Origin: Rhizobium sp. BK602
GTDB lineage: Bacteria; Pseudomonadota; Alphaproteobacteria; Rhizobiales; Rhizobiaceae
Length of the DNA: 64,000 bases
NCBI RefSeq assembly: GCF_014195095.1
Contig: NZ_JACIBC010000005.1
Coordinates: 372,001-436,000, forward strand
Reading direction: 5' to 3'
Part shown: positions 35,358 through 44,808 of the stretch, one piece after another
Position numbering within the stretch: position 1 is the stretch's first letter
How the letters are laid out: each line of letters begins with the position of its first letter
Translations under genes and position numbers: made by a program
Notes under the pieces: model-generated
What the model was told of the DNA's origin: nothing
Databases searched by the model: none
The model's input: only the letters and a program-made list of their open reading frames with translations

Positions 35358-36893
35358 ATGACCACTGTCCTTCAACGGCCCGCAACGGGGCCATCCACCC
35401 TGAGCAACACGGCCATTCTGGAAATGCGCGGCATTTCGCAGATCTTTCCCGGCGTGAAGGCGCTCGATGGCGTCAGCATTGCGCTTTATCCCGGCAAGGT
35501 GACCGCGCTCATCGGCGAGAACGGCGCCGGCAAGTCGACGCTCGTCAAGATTCTCACCGGCATCTACCGTCCGAACGAAGGTGAAATCCTCGTCGACGGC
35601 AAGCCCGTCACCTTCCACAATGCCCAGGCCGCCATCGACGCCGGCGTGACCGCCATCCATCAGGAAACCGTGCTCTTCGATGAGCTGACGGTCGCCGAAA
35701 ACATCTTCCTCGGCCATGCGCCGCGCACGTCTTGGCGCACCATCGACTGGAAGACGATGAACAGCCGCTCCAGGCAGCTGCTGGAATCGCTGGAAAGCAG
35801 CATCGATCCCACCACGCGGCTGAAGGACCTCTCCATCGCGCAGCGCCACCTGGTGGCGATCGCCCGCGCGCTGTCGATCGAGGCCCGCATCGTCATCATG
35901 GACGAGCCGACGGCCGCGCTTTCGCGCAAGGAGATCGACGACCTCTTCCGCATCGTCGAGGGGCTGAAGGCGCAGGGCAAGGCGATCCTCTTCATCAGCC
36001 ACAAATTCGATGAACTCTACGAGATCGCCGACAATTTCGTCGTCTTCCGCGACGGCCGCGCCGTCGGCCATGGCCGGCTGAAGGAAACGCCGCAGGACGA
36101 GATCGTCCGCATGATGGTCGGCCGCGACGTCAAGGACGCCTTCCCCAAGGTGCCGGTCACGATCGGCGATACCGTCCTTGAAGTTACCAACTACTGCCAC
36201 GCCACCGAATTCCGCGATATTTCGTTCAAGCTGCGCCGCGGCGAGATCCTCGGCGTCTATGGCCTGATCGGCGCCGGTCGTTCCGAGCTCTGCCAGTCCC
36301 TCTTCGGCATCACCCGGCCGCTGTCCGGCAAGCTGACGCTGAACGGCGAGGACGTCCGCATCCATTCGCCGCAGGACGCCATCCGCGCCGGTATCGTCTA
36401 CGTGCCGGAGGAGCGCGGCCGCCATGGCTTGGCGTTGCCGATGCCGATCTATCAAAACATGTCGCTGCCTTCGCTCGGACGCACCTCGCGCAAGGGCTTC
36501 CTGAAGGCCGCCGACGAATTCGCGCTGGCGCGCAAATATGCCGAACGGCTGGACCTGCGCGCCGCCGCCCTTTCCGTTCCTGTCGGCACGCTCTCGGGCG
36601 GCAACCAGCAGAAGGTCGTGATCGGCAAATGGCTGGCGACCCAGCCGAAGATCATCATCCTCGACGAGCCGACCAAGGGTATCGATATCGGCTCCAAGGC
36701 CGCCGTGCACGGCTTCATCAGCGAGCTGGCGGCCGAGGGGCTCAGCATCATCATGATCTCCTCCGAACTGCCCGAGATTCTCGGCATGTCCGACCGGGTG
36801 CTGGTGATGAAGGAGGGCCTGTCGGCCGGCCTGTTCGAGCGTGACGGGCTGACGCCGGAAACGCTGGTGCGCGCCGCAACGGGCAATGCATAG
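35358..36893 (+). CDS. rhaT: Rhamnose ABC transporter ATP-binding protein
   Basis: This 511-residue protein has two RbsA-type ATPase domains. The first has Walker A GENGAGKST near residue 53 and Walker B IVIMDEPTAALS; its signature is the relaxed LSIAQRHLVAIARAL, usual in this family. The second has a degenerate P-loop (GLIGAGRSEL) and an intact LSGGNQQKVVIGKWL. It powers rhamnose uptake. ATG 35358 is chosen over TTG 35352. Confidence 0.95.
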   Translation: MTTVLQRPATGPSTLSNTAILEMRGISQIFPGVKALDGVSIALYPGKVTALIGENGAGKSTLVKILTGIYRPNEGEILVDGKPVTFHNAQAAIDAGVTAIHQETVLFDELTVAENIFLGHAPRTSWRTIDWKTMNSRSRQLLESLESSIDPTTRLKDLSIAQRHLVAIARALSIEARIVIMDEPTAALSRKEIDDLFRIVEGLKAQGKAILFISHKFDELYEIADNFVVFRDGRAVGHGRLKETPQDEIVRMMVGRDVKDAFPKVPVTIGDTVLEVTNYCHATEFRDISFKLRRGEILGVYGLIGAGRSELCQSLFGITRPLSGKLTLNGEDVRIHSPQDAIRAGIVYVPEERGRHGLALPMPIYQNMSLPSLGRTSRKGFLKAADEFALARKYAERLDLRAAALSVPVGTLSGGNQQKVVIGKWLATQPKIIILDEPTKGIDIGSKAAVHGFISELAAEGLSIIMISSELPEILGMSDRVLVMKEGLSAGLFERDGLTPETLVRAATGNA

Positions 36894-36903
36894 GGAGGGT
36901 TGG

Positions 36904-37908
36904 ATGCCACGCATCCTCAAAAGACGCGAAACGCTGCTTTTCGTCATCATCATCGCGATGATCGCAAGCTTTGCGACGCGCGCGGCCGGCTTTGCCGAGC
37001 CCGCCAATCTCGCCAAGATCTTCAACGACACCTCGATCCTGATCATCCTCGCGCTGGCACAGATGACCGTCATCCTGACGAAATCGATCGACCTGTCCGT
37101 CGCCGCCAACCTCGCCTTCACCGGCATGGCCATCGCCATGCTGAACGCCGCCTATCCCGACCTGCCGCTGATCGTCCTCGTGGTCGCGGCCATCGCCATG
37201 GGCGCGGTGCTCGGCGCCATCAACGGCTATCTGGTCTGGGCGCTGGAAATCCCGCCGATCGTCGTCACGCTCGGCACGCTCACCATCTATCGCGGCATGG
37301 CCTTCGTGCTGTCGGGCGGCGCCTGGGTCAACGCGCATCAGTTCACGCCGGAATTCCTGAGCGTCCCGCGCACCGAGCTGCTCGGCCTGCCGGTGCTCTC
37401 CTGGGTCGGCATCGCCATCGTGGCTATGATGTATCTGCTGCTGCGCTATACTCAGTTCGGCCGCTCCGCCTATGCCAGCGGCGGTAATCCGGTGGCCGCC
37501 GTCTATGCCGGCATCGATGTCGGCTGGACCCGCTTCCTCGCCTTCGTCCTGTCCGGCGCGCTGGCCGGCCTCAGCAGCTATCTCTGGGTATCGCGCTATG
37601 CGGTCGCCTATGTCGACATCGCCAACGGCTTCGAGCTCGACAGCGTCGCGGCCTGCGTCATCGGCGGCATCTCGATCGCCGGCGGCGTCGGCTCGGTCGT
37701 CGGCACCGTGCTCGGCGCGCTGTTCCTCGGCGTCATCAAGAACGCCCTTCCGGTCATCGGCATCTCGCCCTTCACGCAGATGGCGATCTCAGGAACCGTC
37801 ATCATCCTCGCCGTCGTCTTCAACGCCCGGCGCGAACGCAACCGCGGCCGCATCATCCTCAGGGATCAGGCGGCGAAGGAAACCTCTGGCCGGGAGGTCG
37901 CCGCATGA
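36904..37908 (+). CDS. rhaP: Rhamnose ABC transporter permease
   Basis: The 334-residue inner-membrane protein of the ribose-permease family starts at ATG 36904 after GGGAGGG. It has the family segment ILALAQMTVILTKSIDLSVAANLAFTGM, GGNPVAAVYAGIDVGWTRFLAFVLSGALAGLSS and AACVIGGISIAGGVGSVVGTVLGALFLG. It pairs with RhaQ. Its stop overlaps the rhaQ start (ATGA). Confidence 0.95.
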   Translation: MPRILKRRETLLFVIIIAMIASFATRAAGFAEPANLAKIFNDTSILIILALAQMTVILTKSIDLSVAANLAFTGMAIAMLNAAYPDLPLIVLVVAAIAMGAVLGAINGYLVWALEIPPIVVTLGTLTIYRGMAFVLSGGAWVNAHQFTPEFLSVPRTELLGLPVLSWVGIAIVAMMYLLLRYTQFGRSAYASGGNPVAAVYAGIDVGWTRFLAFVLSGALAGLSSYLWVSRYAVAYVDIANGFELDSVAACVIGGISIAGGVGSVVGTVLGALFLGVIKNALPVIGISPFTQMAISGTVIILAVVFNARRERNRGRIILRDQAAKETSGREVAA

Positions 37909-38918
37909 GCACCACTTCCAACAGCGCCACCGAAAAGCGCGCTATCCCCGACCGCCTCGGCACGCCGCTCAAACGCATCCTGGCAAGCTGGGAAGTGCTG
38001 CTCTTCGGCGTCGCCGTCGCGATCTTCATCTTCAATTCGCTGGCGTCGCCCTATTTCCTCGATCCCTACAATCTGTCCGACGCGACCTTCAATTTCACCG
38101 AGAAGGCGATGATCGCCTTTGCCATGGCGCTGCTCGTCATATCGGGTGAAATCGACCTGTCCGTCGCCGCCATCATCGCGCTCGCCTCGACCGCCATGGG
38201 AGCGGCCGCCCAGGCCGGCGTCGATACGCCCGGCCTCGTCGCCATCGGCCTCGGCGTCGGGCTCGTCTGCGGGTTTTTCAACGGCTTTCTCGTCTCGGTG
38301 CTGAAGCTGCCCTCGATCGTCGTCACCATCGGCACGATGAGCCTCTTCCGCGGCATTTCCTATATCGTGCTCGGCGACCAGGCCTATGGCAACTATCCCG
38401 ACAGTTTCGGCTATTTCGGCCAGGGCTACGTCTTCTGGGTCTTCTCCTTCGAATTCGTCCTCTTCATCGTGCTGGCGATCGCCTTTGCGATCCTGCTGCA
38501 TGCCACCAATTTCGGCCGGCAGGTCTATACGATCGGCAACAATGATTTTGCCGCCCGCTTTTCCGGCATTCCGGTCGAGCGCGTCAAATTCATCCTCTTC
38601 CTGCTGACCGGCATCATGAGCGGCCTAGCCGCCGTCTGCCTCACTTCCCGCCTCGGCTCGACGCGGCCGTCGATCGCGCTCGGCTGGGAGCTGGAAGTGG
38701 TGACGATGGTGGTGCTCGGCGGCGTATCGATCCTCGGCGGCTCCGGCACGATCGGCGGCGTCGTCATCGCCGCCTTCGTCATGGGCCTCGTCACCTTCGG
38801 CCTTGGATTGCTGAATGTGCCGGGCATCGTCATGTCGATCTTCATCGGCCTGCTCCTGATCATCACCATCGCGCTGCCGATCGTCGCCAAGCGCATCAAA
38901 GCCATGAGCGCCAAATGA
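37905..38918 (+). CDS. rhaQ: Rhamnose ABC transporter permease
   Basis: This 337-residue ribose-type permease shows FAMALLVISGEIDLSVAAIIALASTAMGAAA, IGNNDFAARFSGIPVERVKFILFLLTGIMSGLAAV and VVLGGVSILGGSGTIGGVVIAAFVMG. It overlaps both rhaP and rhaU by four bases and forms the membrane channel with RhaP. Confidence 0.95.
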   Translation: MSTTSNSATEKRAIPDRLGTPLKRILASWEVLLFGVAVAIFIFNSLASPYFLDPYNLSDATFNFTEKAMIAFAMALLVISGEIDLSVAAIIALASTAMGAAAQAGVDTPGLVAIGLGVGLVCGFFNGFLVSVLKLPSIVVTIGTMSLFRGISYIVLGDQAYGNYPDSFGYFGQGYVFWVFSFEFVLFIVLAIAFAILLHATNFGRQVYTIGNNDFAARFSGIPVERVKFILFLLTGIMSGLAAVCLTSRLGSTRPSIALGWELEVVTMVVLGGVSILGGSGTIGGVVIAAFVMGLVTFGLGLLNVPGIVMSIFIGLLLIITIALPIVAKRIKAMSAK

Positions 38919-39241
38919 CCGCAGCACTGGAACGTCACGCTTTCAAGATGAGGCTCAATCCCGGCATGGAGGCCGAATACAGGAAGCGTCATGACGAGAT
39001 CTGGCCGGAACTCGTCGAACTGCTGCACCAGGCCGGCGCCAGCGACTATTCCATCCATCTCGACCGCGAGACCAACACGCTGTTCGGCGTCCTGACCCGG
39101 CCCAGAGATCACACGATGGCGGGGCTGCCGGATCATCCGGTGATGAAGAAATGGTGGGCGCACATGGCCGATATCATGGCGACCAATCCTGACAATTCGC
39201 CGGTTCAAAGCGATCTCGTCACGGTCTTTCATCTGCCATGA
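38915..39241 (+). CDS. rhaU: L-rhamnose mutarotase
   Basis: This 108-residue protein has the RhaM pattern: FKMRLNPGMEAEYRKRHDEIWPEL with the catalytic-type His and Glu, TLFGVL in the middle, and WWAHMADIM. It interconverts the alpha and beta anomers of L-rhamnose. The name rhaU follows the R. leguminosarum locus; rhaM is the E. coli name. It overlaps rhaQ and rhaK by four bases each. Confidence 0.95.
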   Translation: MTAALERHAFKMRLNPGMEAEYRKRHDEIWPELVELLHQAGASDYSIHLDRETNTLFGVLTRPRDHTMAGLPDHPVMKKWWAHMADIMATNPDNSPVQSDLVTVFHLP

Positions 39242-40623
39242 GCGCTGAGCCGACCTATCGCCGCATCGCCGTTCTCGATATCGGCAAGACCAATGCCAAG
39301 GTCGTGGTGCTCGATGCCCAGAGCGGCGCGGAGATCGCCGCCGTGAAGACGGCCAATACGGTGCTGAAGACCGGCCCCTACCCGCATTACGATATCGAGC
39401 GGCTGTGGGATTTCGTCGTCGGCGCGCTGAAAGGCTTTACCGAAGCACCCGGTTTCGACGCGATATCGATCACCACCCATGGTGCCTCCGCCGTGCTTCT
39501 CGCCGCCGACGGCAGCCTGGCTTTGCCGGTGCTCGACTATGAGCATGTCTATCCGGTCGAGGTGCAGGAAGCCTATGAGCGGCTGCGCCCGCCCTTCAGC
39601 GAGACCTTTTCGCCTGGGCTTTCGGGCGGGCTGAATGTCGGCGCGCAGATCCACTATCAGAAGAGCCAGTTTCCCGACGAATTTTCGCGCGCCCGCGCCA
39701 TCCTCACCTATCCGCAATATTGGGCCTTCCGGCTGACCGGCGTCGCCGCCAACGAGGCGACGTCGCTCGGCTGCCATACCGATCTGTGGAACCCAACGGC
39801 TAGAACCTATTCCTCGCTGGTCGACACACTCGGCATTCGCCCCCTGATGGCGCCGATCCGCTCCGCCTTCGAAGCGCTCGGGCCGGTCCTGCCTGGGATC
39901 GCAGGCGAGATCGGCCTGGATGCGCCGGTGCCGGTCTATTGCGGCATTCATGATTCCAACGCGTCGCTGCTGCCGCATCTGGTGGAGAACGAAGCGCCGT
40001 TCGCGGTGGTCTCCACCGGCACCTGGGTCATCAGCTTCGCCGTCGGCGGCGATCTCGAGCATCTCGACCCCAGGCGCGACGCGCTCGCTAATGTCGACGC
40101 CTATGGCCGCGCCGTCCCCTCCTCCCGCTTCATGGGTGGGCGGGAATTTGAGCTTCTGGCTGATGAAATCGGCCATGCGGCCCCGGAGGCCGTCGAAGCC
40201 GCGCTCGAAACCGTGATCGGCAAGAGCCTGATGCTGCTGCCGAATGTCGTCGAAGGCTCCGGCCCCTTCCCCGGCCAGACCAGGCGCTGGATCGGCGACA
40301 CCTCGGCAAATCAGGCGGAACGCCTCGCCGCCGTCAACCTCTATCTGGCGTTGATGACCGAAGCCTGTCTCGGCCTGATCGGCGCCAAGGGGCCGATCTT
40401 CGTCGAAGGGCCTTTCGCGCTCAATCGCGCCTATCTTGCAGCGCTTTCCTCGCTGACCGGCTCCGACGTCATCGCTCTTCCGGGCTCCACCGGCACCAGC
40501 CAGGGCGCCGCCCTTTTGACCGGCATCAGGCCTCCCGCAGCGGCGGAAAGCCTGCCGATCCGCGCCGATCTCCACGGCCTGCGGGATTACCGGCGGACCT
40601 GGCGGGAAGCGCTGGAGCGATAG
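39238..40623 (+). CDS. rhaK: Rhamnulokinase-type FGGY kinase
   Basis: This 461-residue FGGY-family carbohydrate kinase has the N-terminal phosphate loop AVLDIGKTNAKVVVLD and the ATP-site FAVVSTGTWVISFAVGG. The C-terminal FGGY core is divergent (DVIALPGSTGTSQGAALL). It phosphorylates the sugar entering through RhaSTPQ. In R. leguminosarum RhaK is also required for transport activity, an established but unusual feature of this locus. Confidence 0.93.
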   Translation: MSAEPTYRRIAVLDIGKTNAKVVVLDAQSGAEIAAVKTANTVLKTGPYPHYDIERLWDFVVGALKGFTEAPGFDAISITTHGASAVLLAADGSLALPVLDYEHVYPVEVQEAYERLRPPFSETFSPGLSGGLNVGAQIHYQKSQFPDEFSRARAILTYPQYWAFRLTGVAANEATSLGCHTDLWNPTARTYSSLVDTLGIRPLMAPIRSAFEALGPVLPGIAGEIGLDAPVPVYCGIHDSNASLLPHLVENEAPFAVVSTGTWVISFAVGGDLEHLDPRRDALANVDAYGRAVPSSRFMGGREFELLADEIGHAAPEAVEAALETVIGKSLMLLPNVVEGSGPFPGQTRRWIGDTSANQAERLAAVNLYLALMTEACLGLIGAKGPIFVEGPFALNRAYLAALSSLTGSDVIALPGSTGTSQGAALLTGIRPPAAAESLPIRADLHGLRDYRRTWREALER

Positions 40624-40651
40624 TCATCGCCCTGCCTGACCGATCGGGGCA

Positions 40652-41566
40652 TCAAGCTTCTTTCGAACCGGCATGCAGGATCGGGGTTCGCCGCAACCGT
40701 TCCACGGCGAAATCGACGAAAGCGCGCGTCTTGGCGGAGACGTGACGGCCCTCCGGATGCATGACGTGCACCGGCAGCGGCGCTTCCTCGTAATCCTCCA
40801 GAATGACGCGCAGCCGGCCGTCGGCGACCGGCTCGACGATCTGATAGGACAGCGCGCGCGCCAAACCCCAGCCGCTGACCGCCGCCGAGATCGCGGCGGC
40901 GACCGTATTGCAGAACAGGCGCGGCTCGAAAACGGCGAGTGGCTTGGAATTCGGGCCGAAACGCCATTCCAGAGGCGTGGACGATCCGGTGCTGGCGATG
41001 AGCGTATGGCGGGACAGATCCGCCGGCGTTCGCGGCAGGCCATGGCGGTCGAGATAGTCCGGCGCCGCGCAGACGACGCGGCGCACGCTGCCGACCCTGA
41101 TCGCATTATAGCTGGAATCCGGCAGGTGGCCGATGCGCACGGCGACGTCGATCCCCTCTTCCATCAGATTGACGTTGCGGTCGAACAGCAGCACCCGACC
41201 GGTAACCGCCGGATGCAGGCCCAGAAACTCCGTCATGATCGGCATGACATGATATTGCCCGAACAGTACCGGCGCGGTGACAGTCAGCATGCCGGACGGC
41301 GTTGCATAGGCGCCGCCAGCCGAGGCCTCCGCCTCCTCGATATCGCTGAGAATGCGCCGGCAGTCTTCGACATAATGACGGCCCTGCGCGGTGAGCTTCA
41401 CCGAGCGCGTCGAACGCAGGAAGAGGCGGGCGCCGGTGACCTCCTCAAGGAAGGCCACGGCGCGGGTGACGGCCGGCGGGCTCATATGCAGGGCACGCGC
41501 CGCATCGGCGAAACTGCCGGCATCGGCCACCTTCACCAGCACCTTCATGCATTGCAGCCTGTCCAT
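40652..41566 (-). CDS. LysR-family transcriptional regulator
   Basis: This 304-residue LysR protein has an N-terminal helix-turn-helix (MKVLVKVADAGSFADAARALHMSPPAVTRAVAFLEEVTGARLFLRSTRSVKLTAQG) and an effector domain ending VDFAVERLRRTPIL. It is divergent from a GST gene, with a clean palindrome between them, and so probably controls the GST/PNPOx-like pair. It belongs to the large CrgA-like branch by its N-terminal pattern. Confidence 0.92.
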   Translation of the reverse strand: MDRLQCMKVLVKVADAGSFADAARALHMSPPAVTRAVAFLEEVTGARLFLRSTRSVKLTAQGRHYVEDCRRILSDIEEAEASAGGAYATPSGMLTVTAPVLFGQYHVMPIMTEFLGLHPAVTGRVLLFDRNVNLMEEGIDVAVRIGHLPDSSYNAIRVGSVRRVVCAAPDYLDRHGLPRTPADLSRHTLIASTGSSTPLEWRFGPNSKPLAVFEPRLFCNTVAAAISAAVSGWGLARALSYQIVEPVADGRLRVILEDYEEAPLPVHVMHPEGRHVSAKTRAFVDFAVERLRRTPILHAGSKEA

Positions 41567-41591
41567 TTATCCCTACCCATCACAAGCCAAT

Positions 41592-41610
41592 TATTCCGCA
41601 TGACGGAATA
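41592..41610. promoter_or_regulatory. LysR-type palindromic operator before the GST gene
   Basis: TATTCCG-CATGA-CGGAATA is a perfect 7-bp inverted repeat with a 5-bp spacer, 25 bp from the LysR start. It fits the T-N11-A architecture of LysR sites and is the obvious candidate binding site. Confidence 0.6.
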
Positions 41611-41690
41611 GTTTCTTGCCTCTTATCGCACTTATACTTTCGGGTAGAAACAATCATTTTAACCGGACGCCTGTCGATCTGGAGCTTCCG

Positions 41691-42311
41691 ATGATAAAAC
41701 TCTACGTCCATCCGCTATCCGGCCATGCCCATCGCGCCCGGCTGTTCATCTCCCTCATCGGCCTCGATGCCGATATCATCGAACTGGATCTTGCCAAGGG
41801 AGAGCATAAGACGCCGGCGTTCCTGGCGCTCAATCCCTTCGGGCAGGTTCCGGTGCTGGAAGACGGTGGTACGGTGATCGCCGATTCCACCGCCATCCTC
41901 GTCTATCTCGCCAAGGCCTATGCGCCGAAGGGCTGGCTGCCGGAGGACGCGGCCGGGGCTGCCGGCGTGCAGCGCTGGCTGTCGGTCGCATCGGGCGAAA
42001 TCGCCTACGGCCCCTGCGCCGCCCGCCTCGTCACCGTCTTCGGCGCCAAATTCGACGCGGAGGAAGTGATCGCCCGCGCCCATAGCATCCTGCAGAGGAT
42101 CGATGCGGAACTTGCCGGCCGTCAATGGATCGCCGCCGATCATCCGACCATCGCCGATGTCGCGCTCTACAGCTATATCGCCCGCGCGCCGGAGGGCAAT
42201 GTCGACCGCTTCCGGTATCACAATGTCACCGCATGGCTTGCCCGCATCGAGGCGCTTGCCGGTTTTCACCCCTTCCAGAAAACGCCGGTCGGGCTTGCCG
42301 ACGTGGCTTGA
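41691..42311 (+). CDS. Glutathione S-transferase
   Basis: The protein has 206 residues from ATG 41691 with GGAG upstream. The N-terminal thioredoxin fold (IKLYVHPLSGHAHRARLFISLIG, NPFGQVPVLEDGGTVIADSTAILVYLA) has the cis-Pro and the E/D-S glutathione-binding motif. The C-terminal helical domain follows. It catalyses glutathione conjugation or reduction. It forms an operon with the PNPOx-like gene 22 bp downstream. Confidence 0.93.
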   Translation: MIKLYVHPLSGHAHRARLFISLIGLDADIIELDLAKGEHKTPAFLALNPFGQVPVLEDGGTVIADSTAILVYLAKAYAPKGWLPEDAAGAAGVQRWLSVASGEIAYGPCAARLVTVFGAKFDAEEVIARAHSILQRIDAELAGRQWIAADHPTIADVALYSYIARAPEGNVDRFRYHNVTAWLARIEALAGFHPFQKTPVGLADVA

Positions 42312-42332
42312 CCATTGACGAAAGGGCGGATC

Positions 42333-43340
42333 ATGTCGATCGCCGCTGAAACCAACAGGGTATCCGCCTGGCATGACGGTGAAATCGCGCTGCAGACGAA
42401 AGTGGGCGTGGCGACGCGCATGGCCGAGATCGGCCCGCGCGTGTTACGCGACCACCTGATCGAGCAGCATCGCGATTTCTATCCGCAACTGCCCTTCATC
42501 GTGCTCGGCAGCGTCGATGCCGACGGTGATGCCTGGGCGACGCTGCGTGCCAACCGCCCCGGCTTCCTGCACAGCCCCGATATCCATACCCTCAGCGTCG
42601 AACTCGGCCGCGATCCGGCCGATCCCGCCGATGCGGGCATGGAAGACGGCAAGGCCATCGCCCTGCTCGGCATCGAGCTTCACACCCGCCGCCGCAATCG
42701 CCTGAACGGCACGATCCGCCGGCAGGCAAGCGAGGGTTTCGACGTCGACGTCGGCCAGTCCTTCGGCAACTGTCCAAAATACATCCAGTTGCGGGATTTC
42801 GAATTCATCCGCGATCCGGCCGAGCTGGCGGACGGGCCGACGTTTCGTCTCGCCGTGCTGGACGGCCGGGCGAAGGCGATCATTGCCGGTGCCGACACCT
42901 TCTTCGTCGCTTCCTATGTGGACCGAGAAGACGGAGGCAGGCAGGTGGATGTGTCGCATCGCGGCGGCAGGGCAGGCTTTGTGCGCATCGGTGACGACGG
43001 TGTGCTGACCATTCCGGATTTCGCCGGCAACCTGTTCTTCAACACGCTCGGCAACTTCGTCCTCAATCCGAAGGCCGGGTTGGTTTTTGCCGATTTCGAC
43101 AGCGGCGAGTTGCTGCAGCTGACCGGCGACGCGAAGCTCATTCTGGACTCGCCGGAGATCGCGTCTTTCGACGGCGCCGAACGGCTGTGGCGCTTTACGC
43201 CGCGCAAGATCGTCCGCCGCCCCGGTGCGCTGCCGCTACGCTGGAAATTCCGCGAGGACGGCTGGTCGCCGCATTCGCTGATGACCGGACGCTGGAACGA
43301 CGCCGACGACAAAACGGGCGACGGCCGGAAAGGGCCATGA
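42333..43340 (+). CDS. Pyridoxamine 5'-phosphate oxidase-like flavoprotein
   Basis: The protein has 335 residues from ATG 42333; the upstream in-frame TTG 42315 is less likely. It contains a split-barrel flavin-binding pattern (YPQLPFIVLGSVDADGDAWATLRANRPGFLHSPD; FFVASYVDREDGGRQVDVSHRGGRAGFVRIGDDGVLTIPDFAGNLFFNTLGN). Members bind FMN and reduce small molecules. Its place behind a GST under LysR control suggests detoxification of an electrophile. The exact reaction is unknown. Confidence 0.82.
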   Translation: MSIAAETNRVSAWHDGEIALQTKVGVATRMAEIGPRVLRDHLIEQHRDFYPQLPFIVLGSVDADGDAWATLRANRPGFLHSPDIHTLSVELGRDPADPADAGMEDGKAIALLGIELHTRRRNRLNGTIRRQASEGFDVDVGQSFGNCPKYIQLRDFEFIRDPAELADGPTFRLAVLDGRAKAIIAGADTFFVASYVDREDGGRQVDVSHRGGRAGFVRIGDDGVLTIPDFAGNLFFNTLGNFVLNPKAGLVFADFDSGELLQLTGDAKLILDSPEIASFDGAERLWRFTPRKIVRRPGALPLRWKFREDGWSPHSLMTGRWNDADDKTGDGRKGP

Positions 43341-43614
43341 CCCGTCAAATCCCGGGACTGGACCGCGGGCAAAATCTCCCGGAAATCGCTAAAATTGTAT
43401 CCGCGACGGTTATTTTCTTGCGGAATCGCGCTAATATTCCTACAGAAACTACCCTTATGAGCGCTTTTGAGGTCAAAAATGTCCGAAAGCGATCATCAGC
43501 CTCGATGTCACCTCCTGTCGCCGTTTCAGGGCGGCTTACGGCAGTTCGCGCGTCACGACAGGTCATTGCGGCGGGTTCATAGGGTGCTGCCGCGCCCATC
43601 CAAGGAGAGAAAAA

Positions 43615-44721
43615 ATGAGTCTGAAGACTTTGACGGCTGCGACCTTCGTCGCTTCGCTGGCCTTTGCACCGCTCGCCCATGCCGATATCACCATCGGCCT
43701 GATCGCCCCGCTGACCGGCCCGGTCGCCGCCTATGGCGATCAGGTCAAGAACGGCGCCCAGACCGCCGTCGACGAGATCAACAAGAGCGGTGGCATTCTC
43801 GGCCAGAAGGTCGTCCTGAAGCTCGGCGACGATGCCGGCGACCCGAAGCAGGGCGTCTCCGTCGCCAATGGTTTCGTCGGCGACAGCATTCGCTTCGTCG
43901 TCGGCCCGGTAACCTCGGGCGTTGCCATTCCGGTTTCCGACGCTTTGGCTGAAAACGGCATCCTGATGGTGACGCCAACGGCGACCGCGCCCGATCTCAC
44001 CACGCGCGGCCTGACCAACATCCTGCGTACCTGCGGCCGCGACGACCAGCAGGCGACAGTTGCCGCCAACTACGTCCTGAAGAACTTCAAGGACAAGAAG
44101 ATCGCCATCCTCAACGACAAGGGCGCCTACGGCAAGGGCCTAGCGGACGCCTTCAAGGCAACGCTGAACGCCGGCGGCGTGACCGAGGCGATCAACGACA
44201 GCCTGACCCCCAACGAAAAAGACTATAGCGCGCTGACGACGAAGCTGAAGGCAGCCGGCATCGATCTCATCTACTTCGGCGGCTATCATCCGGAAGCCGG
44301 CCTGCTCGCCCGTCAGCTGAAGGATATCTCCGTCAAAGCGCAGATCATCGGCGGTGACGGCCTCTCGAACACGGAATACTGGGCGATCGGCCATGAGGCA
44401 GCCGCCGGCACGATCTTCACCAACGCGTCCGACGCGCTGAAGAACCCGGATTCCCAGACGGCCGTCGCAGCGCTGAAGGCGCGCAACATCCCGGCCGAAG
44501 CCTTCACGCTGAACGCCTATGCCGCCGTGCAGGTGCTGAAGGCCGGCATCGAGAAGGCCGGCAGCGCCGATGATGCGGAAGCCGTTTCCACCGCGCTGAA
44601 GAAGGGCGACGCCGTCGACACCGCCATCGGCAAGGTCACCTACGGCGAAACCGGTGACCTCACCTCGCAGAGCTTCTCGCTCTACAAGTGGGAAGACGGC
44701 AAGATCGTCGCGGCTGAATAA
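43615..44721 (+). CDS. Branched-chain amino acid-type ABC binding protein, orphan
   Basis: This 368-residue LivK/LivJ-type protein has a signal peptide (MSLKTLTAATFVASLAFAPLAHA) and the Peripla_BP_6 opening ADITIGLIAPLTGPVAAYGDQVKNGAQTAVDEINKSGGILGQKV. AAGGAGAG precedes the ATG. No permease or ATPase gene is adjacent, so it probably serves a LIV system elsewhere. It ends in a strong intrinsic terminator. Confidence 0.93.
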   Translation: MSLKTLTAATFVASLAFAPLAHADITIGLIAPLTGPVAAYGDQVKNGAQTAVDEINKSGGILGQKVVLKLGDDAGDPKQGVSVANGFVGDSIRFVVGPVTSGVAIPVSDALAENGILMVTPTATAPDLTTRGLTNILRTCGRDDQQATVAANYVLKNFKDKKIAILNDKGAYGKGLADAFKATLNAGGVTEAINDSLTPNEKDYSALTTKLKAAGIDLIYFGGYHPEAGLLARQLKDISVKAQIIGGDGLSNTEYWAIGHEAAAGTIFTNASDALKNPDSQTAVAALKARNIPAEAFTLNAYAAVQVLKAGIEKAGSADDAEAVSTALKKGDAVDTAIGKVTYGETGDLTSQSFSLYKWEDGKIVAAE

Positions 44722-44749
44722 GCCGTCGCGTCATCATGCTTTTGAATTG

Positions 44750-44778
44750 CGCCGGGCCATGCGTGGCCCGGCGTTTTT
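44750..44778 (+). terminator. Intrinsic terminator after the LivK-type gene
   Basis: CGCCGGGCCA, loop TGCG, TGGCCCGGCG form a perfect 10-bp stem followed by TTTTT, a canonical rho-independent terminator for the rightward gene. Confidence 0.9.
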
Positions 44779-44808
44779 ATGTTTCAAGTCGGTCGGCCCG
44801 ATGATCTC

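Noticed and set aside
34269..37139. 956-codon open frame on the minus strand over rhaS-rhaT
   Set aside because: It is the antisense of well-identified transporter genes, has biased composition (A, D, R, G, H) and no ribosome site.
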